DNA of 64,000 bases from Streptomyces sp. NBC_01460 (lineage in GTDB: Bacteria > Actinomycetota > Actinomycetes > Streptomycetales > Streptomycetaceae): assembly GCF_036227405.1 (NCBI RefSeq), contig NZ_CP109473.1, forward strand, positions 434,001 to 498,000, given 5' to 3'. This document shows positions 1 through 10,029 of the stretch, one piece after another. The position numbers were made by a program, and so were the translations under genes. Under the pieces are notes generated by a model. The model searched no databases and was not told where the DNA came from. It worked only from the letters and a program-made list of their open reading frames with translations. Every line of letters starts with the position of its first letter. Position 1 is the stretch's first letter.

Positions 1-711
1 ACGGAGCCCTGGACCTGGGAGGTCTGGCCCCGGCTCGACGACGCGGTCCGCTCCGGCACGAGCGTCTTCCCTGAGACGTTCGGGAAGGGCTTCTTCGAGT
101 ACCTCCACCAGGACGCGGGCGAGTCCGCCCAGGTCTTCAACCGGGCGATGACGACCTCCAGCGTGCAGTCCGCCCAGGACGTGGCCGACCTGCTGGACCT
201 CACCGGGGTGTCCTCGGTGGTCGACATCGGCGGCGGTCAGGGGCACGTCCTCGCGAGCCTGCTGGAGAAGCACCCCTCGGTGCACGGAACCCTCCTCGAC
301 CTGCCGGGCGTCGTCGCACGTGCGGACGCCAGGCTGCGCGACGGCGGCCGGCTCGCGGACCGCGTACGGATCGTGCCCGGGGACTGCCGTGAGGACGTTC
401 CCGTCGAGGCGGACCTCTACATCATCAAGAACATCCTCGAGTGGGACGACGAGAGCACCCGCCGCACCCTGCGCAACGTCGTCGCCGCCGCGCGCCCCGG
501 CGCCCGTGTGGTGATCATCGAGAACCTCGTCGACGACACCCCGTCGATGCGGTTCACCACCGCCATGGACCTGCTGCTCCTGCTGAACGTCGGCGGTGCG
601 AAGCACACCCGGGAGAGCCTGGTCGGGCGGATGTCCGAGGCGGGCCTGCAGGTGGGCGAGATCCACCCCGTCAACGCGTACCTGCACGCCTTCGAGTGCG
701 TCGTGCCGTAA
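1..711 (+). CDS. O-methyltransferase, aromatic polyketide type (5' end outside window)
   Basis: The frame is open from the first base, so 236 C-terminal residues are visible and the start lies upstream. Family knowledge: SAM-dependent O-methyltransferases of the TcmO/TcmN C-terminal class methylate phenolic hydroxyls of aromatic polyketides. Visible features are a GKGFFEYL stretch typical of the region before the SAM fold, motif I VVDIGGGQGH near visible residue 73, a following acidic LLDLPGVV, and the catalytic-region segment IIKNILEWDDE. It converges on the pigment cyclase gene and shares a strong hairpin terminator with it. Its position suggests it tailors the spore pigment, which is inference. 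The alternative is an unrelated small-molecule methyltransferase. Confidence 0.88.
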   Translation, partial: TEPWTWEVWPRLDDAVRSGTSVFPETFGKGFFEYLHQDAGESAQVFNRAMTTSSVQSAQDVADLLDLTGVSSVVDIGGGQGHVLASLLEKHPSVHGTLLDLPGVVARADARLRDGGRLADRVRIVPGDCREDVPVEADLYIIKNILEWDDESTRRTLRNVVAAARPGARVVIIENLVDDTPSMRFTTAMDLLLLLNVGGAKHTRESLVGRMSEAGLQVGEIHPVNAYLHAFECVVP

Positions 712-731
712 CGAGCGGCCAGGTCGCACAG

Positions 732-777
732 AGATCGCCCCGGGTCCGGTACTCACGTACCGGACCCGGGGCGATCT
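732..777. terminator. Bidirectional hairpin terminator between convergent genes
   Basis: A perfect inverted repeat with 21-bp arms (732-752 and 757-777) surrounds a TCAC loop. It lies between the methyltransferase stop codon and the convergent cyclase stop codon, so it can end transcripts from both sides. There is no clear U-tract, which is normal for Streptomyces. Confidence 0.9.
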
Positions 778-785
778 TCGGTGTG

Positions 786-1118
786 TCAGGCGGAACTGTC
801 GCTCTGCCACCGGTAGAACTGCTGGGCCATCGCGTCCTTCGGACCGCGCCAGGTCTGCGGGTCGTACGGGCTCACGAAGGCGGTCAGCCGGTCACTGATG
901 GCCTTGAACTCCGGGTGTTCCATCACCTTGGCGATCTCCGGGCCCGGAGGCCGGTCGGACTCGATCAGGTGCAGGTACACGTCGCCGAACTGGAACAGGG
1001 TGCGCCTGTTCACGCCGACGAGGTGGGGCAGATCGGTGTTGTCGGACGCCGCGAACAGCTCCGCGATGTCCGGAGCGGACTCGGGCGCCATCCGGGCGAC
1101 GATCAGTGCGTGGTGCAT
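786..1118 (-). CDS. TcmI-family polyketide cyclase (WhiE ORFVII-like)
   Basis: A 110-residue protein of the size and pattern of TcmI/WhiE ORFVII, small dimeric alpha/beta-barrel enzymes that close later rings of aromatic polyketides. It opens with MHHALIVARM and contains LIESDRPPGP and the conserved MEHPEFKAISDRL segment, followed by FVSPYDPQTWRGPKDAMAQ. It is the last gene of the leftward pigment operon, 19 bases after the aromatase/cyclase, and ends at the shared hairpin. Cytoplasmic. The exact ring closed cannot be read from sequence. Confidence 0.92.
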   Translation of the reverse strand: MHHALIVARMAPESAPDIAELFAASDNTDLPHLVGVNRRTLFQFGDVYLHLIESDRPPGPEIAKVMEHPEFKAISDRLTAFVSPYDPQTWRGPKDAMAQQFYRWQSDSSA

Positions 1119-1137
1119 CCGGCTGCCTTTCGGGACA

Positions 1138-1876
<739 letters not shown>

Positions 1877-1891
1877 GAGGGGTACTCCTTC

Positions 1892-3151
1892 TCAGAGCGG
1901 GGTGTCGGTGGGGCGGCGCAGCACCAGGGCGGAGTTGGAGCCCATGAGGCCGCGGCTCAGCACGAGCGCCGTGCGCAGTTCGGCGGGACGCGCCCGCCCG
2001 GTGACGACGTCGAGGTCGTGGCAGACCTCGAAGACGTTGGGCGTCGGCGGGATCAGCCCGTGCTCCATGGCGAGCACGGCGGCCGACGTGTCCAGCACGG
2101 GAGCTCCGCAGTAGGCGCGGCCGGTCCCGGTCTTGGGCACCGTCACCGGCACCCGCCGTCCGTGCGCGCCGAGGGCGTCGGCGATGGCCAGCGCCTCGGC
2201 CCGGTCCGCCGCGGGGACACCGAGCCCGTCGGCGAAGACCACATCGATCTCCTCCGGCGCGCAGCGGGCTTCGCGCAGCGCGCCTTCGATCGCCCGGGCC
2301 AGACCCGCGCGGGAGTCGTCCCACCGTGACGCACCGGTGAAGGTGGCGGCGTGGCCGGCCAGTTCGGCCCGGATCCTGGCACCGCGGGCGCGGGCCGCCG
2401 TCTCCTCCTCGACCACCAGCATGGCCCCGCCCTCGGCCGGCACGAAGCCGCAGGCGTCGGCGGTGAACGGCCGGTAGGCGCGGGTGGGTTCCTCGCAGAG
2501 GCTGAGGTCTTCGTAGCCGAGCTGGCAGACGACCGAGTACGGCGCGAGCGGTGCCTCGGCCGCGCCGACGACCACGGCGTCCGTGCCCCGGCGGATGGAA
2601 CGGGCGGCGTGCATGAGCGCGTCCAGGCCGCCCGCCTCGTCGCTGGCCACGACGGCGCACGGTCCCTTGAAGCCGCCGCGGATCGAGATCTGGCCGGTGC
2701 TGGCCGCGTAGAACCAGGCGATGGACTGGTAGGGCCCGACGAAGCGGGAGCCCTCCCCCCACAGCCGTTGCAGTTCACGCTGGCCGAACTCACCGCCGCC
2801 GGACCCGGCGGCGGTGACGACGCCCACCTTGAACGGCGCACCCTCGTAGTCCGCCCGTCCGAGCCGTGCGTCGTCCAGGGCGAGGTCGGCGGCCGCCATC
2901 GCGTAGTGCGTGAAGCGGTCGGTCTGGACGAGGAAGCGCTCCTCGATGAACGCGACAGGATCAAAGTCCCTGACCTCGCCCGCGACCCGCAGCGGCAGGT
3001 TCTCGCAGCCCTCGCGGGACACCAGGTCGAGAACGCTGACGCCTTCCTGGGTCTGCTTCCAGAAGGCACCGGCGCCCGTCCCGTTGGGGGCGACGACACC
3101 GATCCCCGTGATGACGGAGCTTCGGTGCGCCGGGGTTGCCGAGGTGTTCAT
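1892..3151 (-). CDS. Ketosynthase beta / chain length factor (WhiE ORFIV-like)
   Basis: A 419-residue thiolase-fold protein, partner of KS-alpha; the heterodimer sets polyketide chain length. The active-site Cys of ketosynthases is absent. The aligned segment reads [11 protein letters not shown], placing Glu172 where KS-alpha has Cys169. Many antibiotic-cluster chain length factors have Gln there. The ATG overlaps the KS-alpha stop as ATGA, which fits equimolar translational coupling. Some residues expected of the thiolase fold, such as [10 protein letters not shown] near the C-terminus, are recognisable. It is not a catalytic condensing enzyme in its own right. Confidence 0.95.
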   Translation of the reverse strand: MNTSATPAHRSSVITGIGVVAPNGTGAGAFWKQTQEGVSVLDLVSREGCENLPLRVAGEVRDFDPVAFIEERFLVQTDRFTHYAMAAADLALDDARLGRADYEGAPFKVGVVTAAGSGGGEFGQRELQRLWGEGSRFVGPYQSIAWFYAASTGQISIRGGFKGPCAVVASDEAGGLDALMHAARSIRRGTDAVVVGAAEAPLAPYSVVCQLGYEDLSLCEEPTRAYRPFTADACGFVPAEGGAMLVVEEETAARARGARIRAELAGHAATFTGASRWDDSRAGLARAIEGALREARCAPEEIDVVFADGLGVPAADRAEALAIADALGAHGRRVPVTVPKTGTGRAYCGAPVLDTSAAVLAMEHGLIPPTPNVFEVCHDLDVVTGRARPAELRTALVLSRGLMGSNSALVLRRPTDTPL

Positions 3152-4416
3152 GGGGTCCTCCCGCCTGATCGGGTCAGGGCGACGGCGGACTGGAACCCGC
3201 CGAAGCCGCTACCGACCGAGAGCACGCTGCGCAGCTTGAGGGGCCGTGCGGTGCGGGGTACGTAGTCGAGATCGCACTCGGGGTCCGCGGTCTCGTAGTT
3301 GGCCGTCGGCGGCACCGTCTGGTGCTTGAGGGCCAGGACGCACGCCGCGATCTCGATCGCTCCGATGGCGCCGAGGGAGTGGCCGACCATCGACTTGATC
3401 GAGCTCATCGGGACCTTGTACGCGTGCGCGCCGAGAGCCCGCTTCACCGCCGCCGTCTCGTGCCGGTCGTTCTGCTTCGTGCCCGAACCGTGCGCGTTGA
3501 CGTAGTCGACCTGCGAACCGTCGAGCCGGGCGTGCGCGAGGGCGGTGTTGATGGCCTCGGCCATCTCCAGTCCCTCCGTGGTCAGCCCGGTCATGTGGTA
3601 GGCGTTGCCGAAGGTGGCGTAGCCCGATATCTCGCAGTAGACGGTCGCCCCACGGGCTCGGGCGTGCTCCAGTTCCTCGAGGATGAGGACGGCGCCGCCC
3701 TCACCCATCACGAAGCCGTCCCTGCGGGCGTCGAACGGCCGGGAGGCGTGCTCCGGGTCGTCGTTGTTCGCCGAGGTCGCCTTGATCGCGTCGAAGCAGG
3801 CCACCGTGATGGGGGTGATCGGCGTGTCGGAGGCGCCGGCGACACAGATGTCGACCCGGCCCTCCTCGACGGAGTGGAAGGCGTATCCGATGGCGTCGAG
3901 GCCGGAGGTGCAGCCCGTCGAGACCGTCTGCACCGGCCCGTGCGCGCCGACCTCCTCCGCGACCGCGGAGGCGAGGGTGCTGGGTGCGAACGCCCGCTCG
4001 AGGTGGGCGCCCGCCGGCCGGTGGTCGACGTCCCAGCGCGAGCCGCTGCCGCTGACGGCGACGTAGTCGTGCTCCAGCCGGGTGGTGCCGCCGACGGCGG
4101 TGCCGAGGGAGACCCCGATGCGCCAGGGGTCCTCCCTCTCGAGGTCCAGACCGGCGTCGCCCAGCGCCTCCCTGGCTGCCACCAGCGCGAACTGGATGTA
4201 CCGGTCCGAGCGGGCGATCAGCTCCGTGTCCAGGCCGTGGGCGACCGGGTCGAAGTCGCACTCGGCGGCGATACGCGAACGGAACTCAGCCGGGTCGAAC
4301 AGCGTGATGCCGCGTGTCGCGGTACGGCCGTTCGCGAGCAGGTCCCAGAACGCCGGGGCTCCGATGCCACCGGGTGCGACGACACCGACCCCGGTGACGG
4401 CCACGCGCCGGGTCAT
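3148..4416 (-). CDS. Ketosynthase alpha of type II PKS (WhiE ORFIII-like)
   Basis: A 422-residue beta-ketoacyl synthase that performs decarboxylative condensation of malonyl-ACP. The nucleophile lies in [10 protein letters not shown] (Cys169), and the two histidines are in [11 protein letters not shown] and [10 protein letters not shown]. The gene is coupled on both sides: its ATG overlaps the cupin stop and its stop overlaps the KS-beta start, each as ATGA. Order and relatedness to its neighbours identify the cluster as spore-pigment type rather than an antibiotic cluster. No TTA codon was seen. Confidence 0.96.
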   Translation of the reverse strand: MTRRVAVTGVGVVAPGGIGAPAFWDLLANGRTATRGITLFDPAEFRSRIAAECDFDPVAHGLDTELIARSDRYIQFALVAAREALGDAGLDLEREDPWRIGVSLGTAVGGTTRLEHDYVAVSGSGSRWDVDHRPAGAHLERAFAPSTLASAVAEEVGAHGPVQTVSTGCTSGLDAIGYAFHSVEEGRVDICVAGASDTPITPITVACFDAIKATSANNDDPEHASRPFDARRDGFVMGEGGAVLILEELEHARARGATVYCEISGYATFGNAYHMTGLTTEGLEMAEAINTALAHARLDGSQVDYVNAHGSGTKQNDRHETAAVKRALGAHAYKVPMSSIKSMVGHSLGAIGAIEIAACVLALKHQTVPPTANYETADPECDLDYVPRTARPLKLRSVLSVGSGFGGFQSAVALTRSGGRTP

Positions 4417-4856
4417 GAGGCCGCCCCCGTTCGTTCTGGCGGCGCGTAGCCGTCACCGGAGGACGCGGTCTCCGTGACTTCGGTGTCCACGTGACCGAGT
4501 TCGGGGCGCGGGGCGAGCGGGCCGAGGTGGAAGACCATGCGCGCCTCCACGTCACCGACGTTGCGGAAGCGGTGGCGGACGTGCGGCGGGATCAGCAGAC
4601 CCTGGTCGGGCCGCATCGGATGCGACTCACCGTCCAGGTCCACTTCGAGGAGCCCGTCCACGACGTACACGAATTCCTCGGAGTACGGGTGGTAGTGCTC
4701 GCCGATGCGGTCACCGGGGGCGACGATGGCCAGGCCCATGAAACCGCTGGTGGCGCCCACCGCTGTGGGGGTGAGCAGGGCGCGCAGGTCGCCTCCGCGC
4801 CTGCGGTTGGGCTGAGTCTCGCTGAGGTCCACGATGCGAGGCCGGTGGGTGGTCAT
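4413..4856 (-). CDS. Cupin-domain protein of spore-pigment cluster (WhiE ORFII-like)
   Basis: A 147-residue single cupin barrel. Motif 1 is visible as [17 protein letters not shown], supplying two His and a Glu, and motif 2 as [13 protein letters not shown]. These residues usually bind a divalent metal. WhiE ORFII homologues are conserved in pigment clusters, with a role in modification or cyclisation of the polyketide that is not firmly assigned. A strong GGAGGAG ribosome site precedes the ATG, and the stop codon overlaps the KS-alpha start. The gene lies second in the operon. Confidence 0.93.
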   Translation of the reverse strand: MTTHRPRIVDLSETQPNRRRGGDLRALLTPTAVGATSGFMGLAIVAPGDRIGEHYHPYSEEFVYVVDGLLEVDLDGESHPMRPDQGLLIPPHVRHRFRNVGDVEARMVFHLGPLAPRPELGHVDTEVTETASSGDGYAPPERTGAAS

Positions 4857-4926
4857 GGCTGTTCTCCTCCAGGCACGTTGTGCGGTGTGGCGGCAGCACG
4901 GGGTGGCCGTGCTGCCGTTGACACGG

Positions 4927-6045
4927 TCAGGTCTCGGTGGCCCGACGGTCGGTGATCAGATTCATCTCGGCCTGCGCGAGGAAGCGCGCGGCTTCCGCGT
5001 CGGTCGTCGGCAGACCGTTCGCACCGCCGTCGAGCAGCCGGCCGAGCATGGCCGCCTTGCGGTGGCCGCCGATGCCGAGCGCGTGCGCGGGCCTCGCGTC
5101 GAGCGGGCCGCTCACTTCGAGGAGCCGGACCACGATGTCGTCGCGCTGGAAGATCGTGCTGCTCTCGATCGGGCTCGACGCCTCGTTCGCCGCTTCCTCG
5201 TCCTGGCCGGCGAGCAGCCGGGCCAGGGCCATGCCGCAGCCTTCCTTGGCCTGGTAGAAGAGCGAGTGCCGCTTCACGTCACCGGCGGCATGACGCCCCG
5301 CCGTCACGTGGTGGACGGTCGGGAGCGCCGCCCGGGTGAAGAACATCCGTGCGGAGTCGGGGTCGCTGAGGTCGCGGTCCTGCTCCAGGTACGGGTTGAT
5401 GGCCTCCTCGACGGACCTGACCTCCGGCTGACGGGAGACGTGGCGCAGGGCCGCCATGAGGTCGCCCTCGACCTCGACGGCTCGCACGACACGGTTCCCG
5501 TGCATGAAGAGCGAGGTACGGCGCAGCCGGGTGTTCTCGTCGACACGGGCCTGCGGGGAGTCGTAGTCGGAGAGGATCTTCGCGACCATCTCCTCCGTGC
5601 CCGGCTTCACCGTGAAGGTGAGCGCGTGACGGACGACGCCGTCGCCCAGCCGCGGGGCGGACTGGAGATTGCCCTTGGCGGGCTCGGGCGTCCCCTCGAA
5701 CGCGACGCCGGTCTCCCGCAGGACGCTGAAGCGAAGGGAGCGCGTGTCACGTACGCAGCTGTGCAGCGGCTGCACCGTGGCGACGTGCTCCTCGCTGTTC
5801 ACCCAGGCGAGGAAGGGCGGCGCGCTCTCCCACTCACTGGTGATGAGCCACTGCGACGGATTCTCGATGGACTGGCACAGCTGGTCGCTGATGTGCCCGG
5901 GGATCGAGGCCACCTGGTTGCGCATGTGCTCGTACGCCTCGAGGAACTGGTTCTGGGCGCCGTCGTGCAGGTCCAGCAGCAGTATGACCCGGAGCCTCGA
6001 ACCGTCGAAGGCGGACTGAGATATCCGTTCCGAGAGGGTTGTCAT
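4927..6045 (-). CDS. SchA/CurD-like domain protein (WhiE ORFI-like), first gene of pigment operon
   Basis: A 372-residue protein. The frame stays open further upstream, but the ATG at 6045 is chosen because GGAGAG lies just before it and the protein then begins [13 protein letters not shown], as in ORFI homologues. The N-terminal third resembles an antibiotic-biosynthesis monooxygenase (ferredoxin-like) domain, with [12 protein letters not shown] and [16 protein letters not shown]. The rest matches the SchA/CurD domain, with paired repeats such as [14 protein letters not shown] and [14 protein letters not shown]. The biochemical role is uncertain; ORFI homologues appear restricted to pigment-type clusters. 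Confidence 0.9.
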   Translation of the reverse strand: MTTLSERISQSAFDGSRLRVILLLDLHDGAQNQFLEAYEHMRNQVASIPGHISDQLCQSIENPSQWLITSEWESAPPFLAWVNSEEHVATVQPLHSCVRDTRSLRFSVLRETGVAFEGTPEPAKGNLQSAPRLGDGVVRHALTFTVKPGTEEMVAKILSDYDSPQARVDENTRLRRTSLFMHGNRVVRAVEVEGDLMAALRHVSRQPEVRSVEEAINPYLEQDRDLSDPDSARMFFTRAALPTVHHVTAGRHAAGDVKRHSLFYQAKEGCGMALARLLAGQDEEAANEASSPIESSTIFQRDDIVVRLLEVSGPLDARPAHALGIGGHRKAAMLGRLLDGGANGLPTTDAEAARFLAQAEMNLITDRRATET

Positions 6046-6317
6046 CTTTAGCTCTCCTTCGAGACGGTGCGGTGACCACGTCCCGTGGCCCCTCGTCATC
6101 CGTCGGTTTCGGTGGAAGCGGCGCAGGTCTCTGTCGGCGGCACGTGACATCCGCCCTCGCATCGCGGGCATCGCTCCCGCGACTGATCGTGGAACGCTGG
6201 TACGGGCGGCGCGAGATTTATGAACCGTTCAGGTGAGGCGCCGTCCGAAGCCCGGCCGAAGGCCTCCCGTGAGGGCATGGACACTGCATCCGTCATGCGT
6301 CCGAGCTGGAGCAACTG
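6046..6317. promoter_or_regulatory. Divergent promoter region of the pigment operon and the hydroxylase gene
   Basis: A 272-base gap separates the leftward seven-gene operon from the rightward FAD hydroxylase gene, so it must hold both start signals. In S. coelicolor the equivalent gap carries two sporulation-dependent whiE promoters, the ORFVIII one needing sigma F. I could not assign a convincing -35/-10 pair here. An odd-centred palindrome GAACCGTTC at 6222-6230, in an A/T-richer patch, is a candidate operator. Confidence 0.6.
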
Positions 6318-7952
6318 ATGAACGAGAACGTCGACCTACGCGTACCGGTCCTCATCGTGGGCGGCTCCCTGGTGGGCCTGTCCACGTCCCTCTTCCTGAG
6401 CCGGCTCGGCGTCCGCCACCTGCTGGTGGAGAAGCACAGCGGCACCTCGACCCACCCGAGGGGGCGTGGCAACAACGTCCGCACGATGGAGGTGTTCCGG
6501 GCAGCGGGCGCGGAGCAGCTGATCCGGGACGCCGCATCCGTGCTGGCGGAGAACCACGGCATCCTCCAGGCCGGGTCGCTCACCGGCGACGACCAGGAGT
6601 GGCTGTTCAAGGAGATCGACCCGGGCGGTGGGCTCGCCAGGTTCAGCCCGAGCGGCTGGTGCCTGTGCAGCCAGAACGACCTGGAGCCCGTGCTCGTGGA
6701 CCATGCCCGCGCTCTGGGCAGCGAGCTGCGGTTCTCCACGGAGCTGCTCAGCTTCGAGCAGGACGCGGACGGGGTCACCGCCGTGGTGAAGGACCGGGAG
6801 ACCGGGCAGCACACCACGGTGCGCGCCGACTACCTCGTCGCCGCCGACGGGCCGCGCAGTCCGGTCCGGGAGCGGCTGGGCATCGGCCAGACGGGGCCGG
6901 GTGACCTCTTCCACAACGTGAGCATCACCTTCCGCTCCCGGCGGCTCGCCTCCGTGGTGGGTGACCGGCGCTTCATCGTCTGCTACCTGACGGCCCCGGA
7001 GGCGGACGGGGCGCTGCTGCCGGTGGACAACGAGGAGAAGTGGGTGTTCCACGCCCCGTGGCAGCCCGACCGGGGCGAGACCCTGGAGGACTTCACCGAC
7101 GAGCGGTGCGCGGAACACATCCGCAGGGCGGTCGGGGCACCGGACCTGGACGTCGAGATCACGGGCAAGGCTCCGTGGCACGCGGCGGAGCGGGTGGCCG
7201 AACGGTACGGTTCCGGACGGGTCTTCCTGGCCGGGGACTCGGCGCACGAGATGTCCCCCACCGGGGCGTTCGGTTCCAACACCGGGATCCAGGACGCGCA
7301 CAACCTGGCGTGGAAGCTGGCCGCCGTGCTCGACGAGGTGGCGGGACCGGGGCTTCTGGGGACCTACGAGGCGGAACGGCTGCCGGTGGCGCAGGCCACG
7401 AGTGCGCGCGCGTCGGCCCGTTCGGGAGAGCACAGCCACCCGGGATTCGCCGGTGCGCCCGGCCCGGGCGGCGGCCGCAAGGGTGGCATGCTCACGGTCG
7501 CACTCGGCTACCGCTATGTGCGGGGTGCCGTCCTGGACGTCGACCCGGGTCTTCCGGTGGTCCCGGAGGGCATGGGCCTGACGGGTGAACCCGGCACCCG
7601 GGCACCGCACATGTGGCTCGGGCGGGACGGCGGGCGACTGTCGACGCTGGACCTGTACGAGAAGTCGTTCGTGGTGCTGAGCGACGCCCGGTATCCGGAG
7701 TGGCGTACGGCGGCGGAGGCGGTGGCGAAGCGCCTGTCGATCCCCTTGGACGCGTTCGGGATCGGTTCCGGCCCCGGCGCGGACCTCCGGCCCGAGGACG
7801 GAGGCGACTGGGCGGCCTCGCACGGCACGTCCGCCGAGGGTGCCGTGCTGGTGCGCCCCGACGGATTCGTGGCCTGGCGCTCCGAGGGCGCGGCCGCGGA
7901 CCCGGAGGCCACGCTGTACGAGGTCATGCTGACCCTGCTCCACCGCGGCTGA
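6318..7952 (+). CDS. FAD-dependent aromatic polyketide hydroxylase (WhiE ORFVIII-like)
   Basis: A 544-residue flavoprotein monooxygenase of the PheA/TfdB class, expected to hydroxylate the aromatic pigment using NAD(P)H and O2. The FAD-binding beta-alpha-beta fold is at the N-terminus (LIVGGSLVGLSTSLFLSRLG), the DG motif is YLVAADGPRS, and the GD motif FLAGDSAHEMSPTGAFGSN starts near residue 302. The C-terminal thioredoxin-like domain of this class is present. A GGAG site lies 6 bases before the ATG. Divergent orientation from the PKS genes is as in whiE. Cytoplasmic. Confidence 0.94.
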   Translation: MNENVDLRVPVLIVGGSLVGLSTSLFLSRLGVRHLLVEKHSGTSTHPRGRGNNVRTMEVFRAAGAEQLIRDAASVLAENHGILQAGSLTGDDQEWLFKEIDPGGGLARFSPSGWCLCSQNDLEPVLVDHARALGSELRFSTELLSFEQDADGVTAVVKDRETGQHTTVRADYLVAADGPRSPVRERLGIGQTGPGDLFHNVSITFRSRRLASVVGDRRFIVCYLTAPEADGALLPVDNEEKWVFHAPWQPDRGETLEDFTDERCAEHIRRAVGAPDLDVEITGKAPWHAAERVAERYGSGRVFLAGDSAHEMSPTGAFGSNTGIQDAHNLAWKLAAVLDEVAGPGLLGTYEAERLPVAQATSARASARSGEHSHPGFAGAPGPGGGRKGGMLTVALGYRYVRGAVLDVDPGLPVVPEGMGLTGEPGTRAPHMWLGRDGGRLSTLDLYEKSFVVLSDARYPEWRTAAEAVAKRLSIPLDAFGIGSGPGADLRPEDGGDWAASHGTSAEGAVLVRPDGFVAWRSEGAAADPEATLYEVMLTLLHRG

Positions 7953-7966
7953 TGACGCGTACGGCC

Positions 7967-7991
7967 GGCGGGCCCCTGCCGGGGGCCCGCC
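7967..7991. terminator. Bidirectional hairpin between convergent hydroxylase and hydrolase genes
   Basis: An inverted repeat with 10-bp arms (7967-7976 and 7982-7991) and a 5-base loop lies 14 bases after the hydroxylase stop codon. It abuts the stop codon of the convergent hydrolase gene. Confidence 0.75.
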
Positions 7992-9520
7992 TAGCCGACG
8001 CCGAACGCCCTGAGGGCCGCGAGAAACGCCTGCGGGTTGTCGGTGTGCACGAGGTGGCCCGCGTCGACGGACACGTACCGCCCGCCAGGTATCTGCCCTG
8101 CCATCCAGGCCAGTTGGTCCTGGTCGATGTGGCTCCGGGAACCTCCGACGACGAGCGCGGGGGCGGTGATGTCGCCCAGACACTCCCGTCCGGCAGGGTC
8201 CGGGGCGTTCAGCTGTGCGTCGGTCGAGGGGACGACCTGCCAGTCGAAGTCGAGCTCTCCCTCAGGGCGCTCGGCGTGCGGCCGGGGCGGGTCGAGCGGG
8301 AGCAGGGTCGGAGCGTCCTCGATGACGAGGGTCCCGATCAGTGCGGGGTGCCGCTCGGCGAGCAGCAGGGCGGCCGCTCCGCCCATGGAGTGCCCGATCA
8401 CCGTGGCACCGGACAGGTTGCGGGCCTCCAGGAAGGCGTGCAGGTCGTCGCGGAAGAACTCGAAGGAGTAGCGGCCGGGCCAGTCGCTCAGGCCGTGGCC
8501 CCGGAAGTCCAGGGCGTACACCCGGTGGCGGGCCGCGAGCTGTTCGGCGACGCCGGCCCAGTCCAGGCTGCTTCCGCTCCGCCCGTGGGCGAGCACCACG
8601 GGCGGGGCGGAGGGGTCGCCCCAGGTGCGGTACGCGAGGCGGATGCCGCCCGCCTGCACGCTGCTGACGGCGGGGTCGAGGAAGGCCGTGACGGCGCGGA
8701 CGAAGGCCCCGGGGTCGTCCATCCACGGGAAGTGGGCCGCGCCCTTCTGGACGACGAACTCGGCATGGGGGAACAGCGCGGCCAGTTCGGCCGCACGGTC
8801 CGGGCTCGGGCCTCCGTCGTACTCCCCCGCGAGGACGAGCACGGGGACCGGCAGCTCCCGGAGTGCGGCGACGGTCGCGTCGGTGTCGAGCTCGCCCTGC
8901 GGGTAGTAGAGCGACCCGGCTTCGGCGTTGCGCTGCGCGGGGGACTCGGCGGCGTGGGCCTGGGCGGCGGCGTCCCAGCGGCCGTACATGAACGGCCGGA
9001 TCCCGGCCCATGACCCGGGCGTGGCACGGTTGGCCTGGATCTCGTCCAGCGCAGCCCTGGCCCCGGCGTACCAGGGCTCGTGTGCGCGCAGCTCGGCGGC
9101 GTCGCGCCGGTCCCGGTCGGTGGCGTGCACGCCCAGGACACCTGTCCCGGGCGTGACGAGGGTCAGGGAGCGCAGCCGGTGCGGATACGTCGCCGCGTAG
9201 AGCGCCGCGAGCTCACCGGAGGCGGAGTGGGCCAGCACGTCGGCCCGTTCGAGTCCGAGGTGCGCGCGGAGCGCCTCGACGTCCTCGACGAGCCTGTCGA
9301 CGCGGTAGGTCGACGGGTCCTGCGGGACGGCGGAGTCACCGGTACCGCGCAGGTCGAACAGCACCAGCTGCCGTACGCGGGACAGACCGCCGAGGTCGCC
9401 GAAGTAGCGGGCGGCGCGCATGGGGCCGCCCGGCAGGCAGATCAGTGGTTCACCCTCGCCCACCAGGTGGTAGGCGAGGGCGGTTCCGTCGTACGTGCTG
9501 AAGATCGGCATGGCTGTCAT
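7991..9520 (-). CDS. Tandem two-domain alpha/beta hydrolase
   Basis: About 509 residues holding two complete alpha/beta-hydrolase folds in one chain. Domain 1 (roughly residues 1-260) has an LRGTGDS stretch, a deviant nucleophile elbow AHSASGEL and a C-terminal KGAAHFPW histidine. Domain 2 (roughly 265-509) has GRSGSSLDW, a textbook elbow GHSMGGAA and DAGHLVHTD. Each half thus has its own Ser and His. The substrate is unknown; neither half shows a signature for a specific esterase or peptidase. The start is uncertain: ATGs at 9520 and 9511 are close together with weak ribosome sites, and a GTG/ATG further upstream is possible. It converges on the pigment hydroxylase gene but is probably not part of that cluster. 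Confidence 0.85.
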   Translation of the reverse strand: MTAMPIFSTYDGTALAYHLVGEGEPLICLPGGPMRAARYFGDLGGLSRVRQLVLFDLRGTGDSAVPQDPSTYRVDRLVEDVEALRAHLGLERADVLAHSASGELAALYAATYPHRLRSLTLVTPGTGVLGVHATDRDRRDAAELRAHEPWYAGARAALDEIQANRATPGSWAGIRPFMYGRWDAAAQAHAAESPAQRNAEAGSLYYPQGELDTDATVAALRELPVPVLVLAGEYDGGPSPDRAAELAALFPHAEFVVQKGAAHFPWMDDPGAFVRAVTAFLDPAVSSVQAGGIRLAYRTWGDPSAPPVVLAHGRSGSSLDWAGVAEQLAARHRVYALDFRGHGLSDWPGRYSFEFFRDDLHAFLEARNLSGATVIGHSMGGAAALLLAERHPALIGTLVIEDAPTLLPLDPPRPHAERPEGELDFDWQVVPSTDAQLNAPDPAGRECLGDITAPALVVGGSRSHIDQDQLAWMAGQIPGGRYVSVDAGHLVHTDNPQAFLAALRAFGVG

Positions 9521-9568
9521 CCAACCAGGGGCGGGCGGCGCGTGGTGTGGGCGTACGCCCACAGCGAA

Positions 9569-9781
9569 TCAGGTGACGGCGGCCCCTGTCAGGAGCCGGG
9601 CGGCAGCCCGCCCGGCCTCCTGTGCGGGCTCGGGCGTCTCCCGGAGAGGGCCCGCGGTGACGAGCGCGCCTTCGGCGAGCAGGACGTACGCGGCGGCGGA
9701 TTCCTCCGGGTGCCCCGCGGCCACGACCAGGCCGGTGACGTAGGCACGGAGGGACTCCGCCCTCGGGCGGTCCCGGGCGGC
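9569..9781 (-). pseudogene. Remnant of a TetR-family regulator (C-terminal part only)
   Basis: On the minus strand an open stretch of about 70 codons ends in a TGA at 9569-9571. It reads like the last helices of a TetR ligand domain, including LRAYVTGLVVAAG and AAAYVLLAEGALVTAG. No start codon or helix-turn-helix can be found upstream: only about 250 bases separate it from paaK, against about 400 needed for the missing part. Its position, divergent from paaK, is that of a PaaR-type repressor. I infer an internal deletion; a chance resemblance cannot be excluded without a search. Confidence 0.55.
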
Positions 9782-9989
9782 CGTCGATTTACGCGGCGAC
9801 CCTCGCGCACCGGGTGTCGAGGACGCACCGGTCGAGGAGTCCGCCCGCCGGTTCCACCGGCCGCCCGGGCGGCGTCCCGACGGTCACCCCCGACTCACCG
9901 AGCCGGGGTGCTGACCAGGAGTTGTCCACAGGCGGCACCTCCCCCTTGCCAGAACCCCCCGCCTCCTGAATTACTGCTACCAGGAGGCG

Positions 9990-10003
9990 ACCGAACGGTC
10001 GGT
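9990..10003. promoter_or_regulatory. TetR-type operator candidate upstream of paaK
   Basis: ACCGAACGGTCGGT has perfect 5-bp arms around a 4-base centre and lies 27 bases before the likely paaK ATG. It resembles the ACCGAC-type palindromes bound by PaaR-like TetR regulators of phenylacetate genes. A second inverted repeat (9960-9968 with 9981-9989) sits immediately upstream and could be another operator or a small hairpin. Confidence 0.5.
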
Positions 10004-10029
10004 CGTCGGTCGGCGAGGGGATGATCCGT

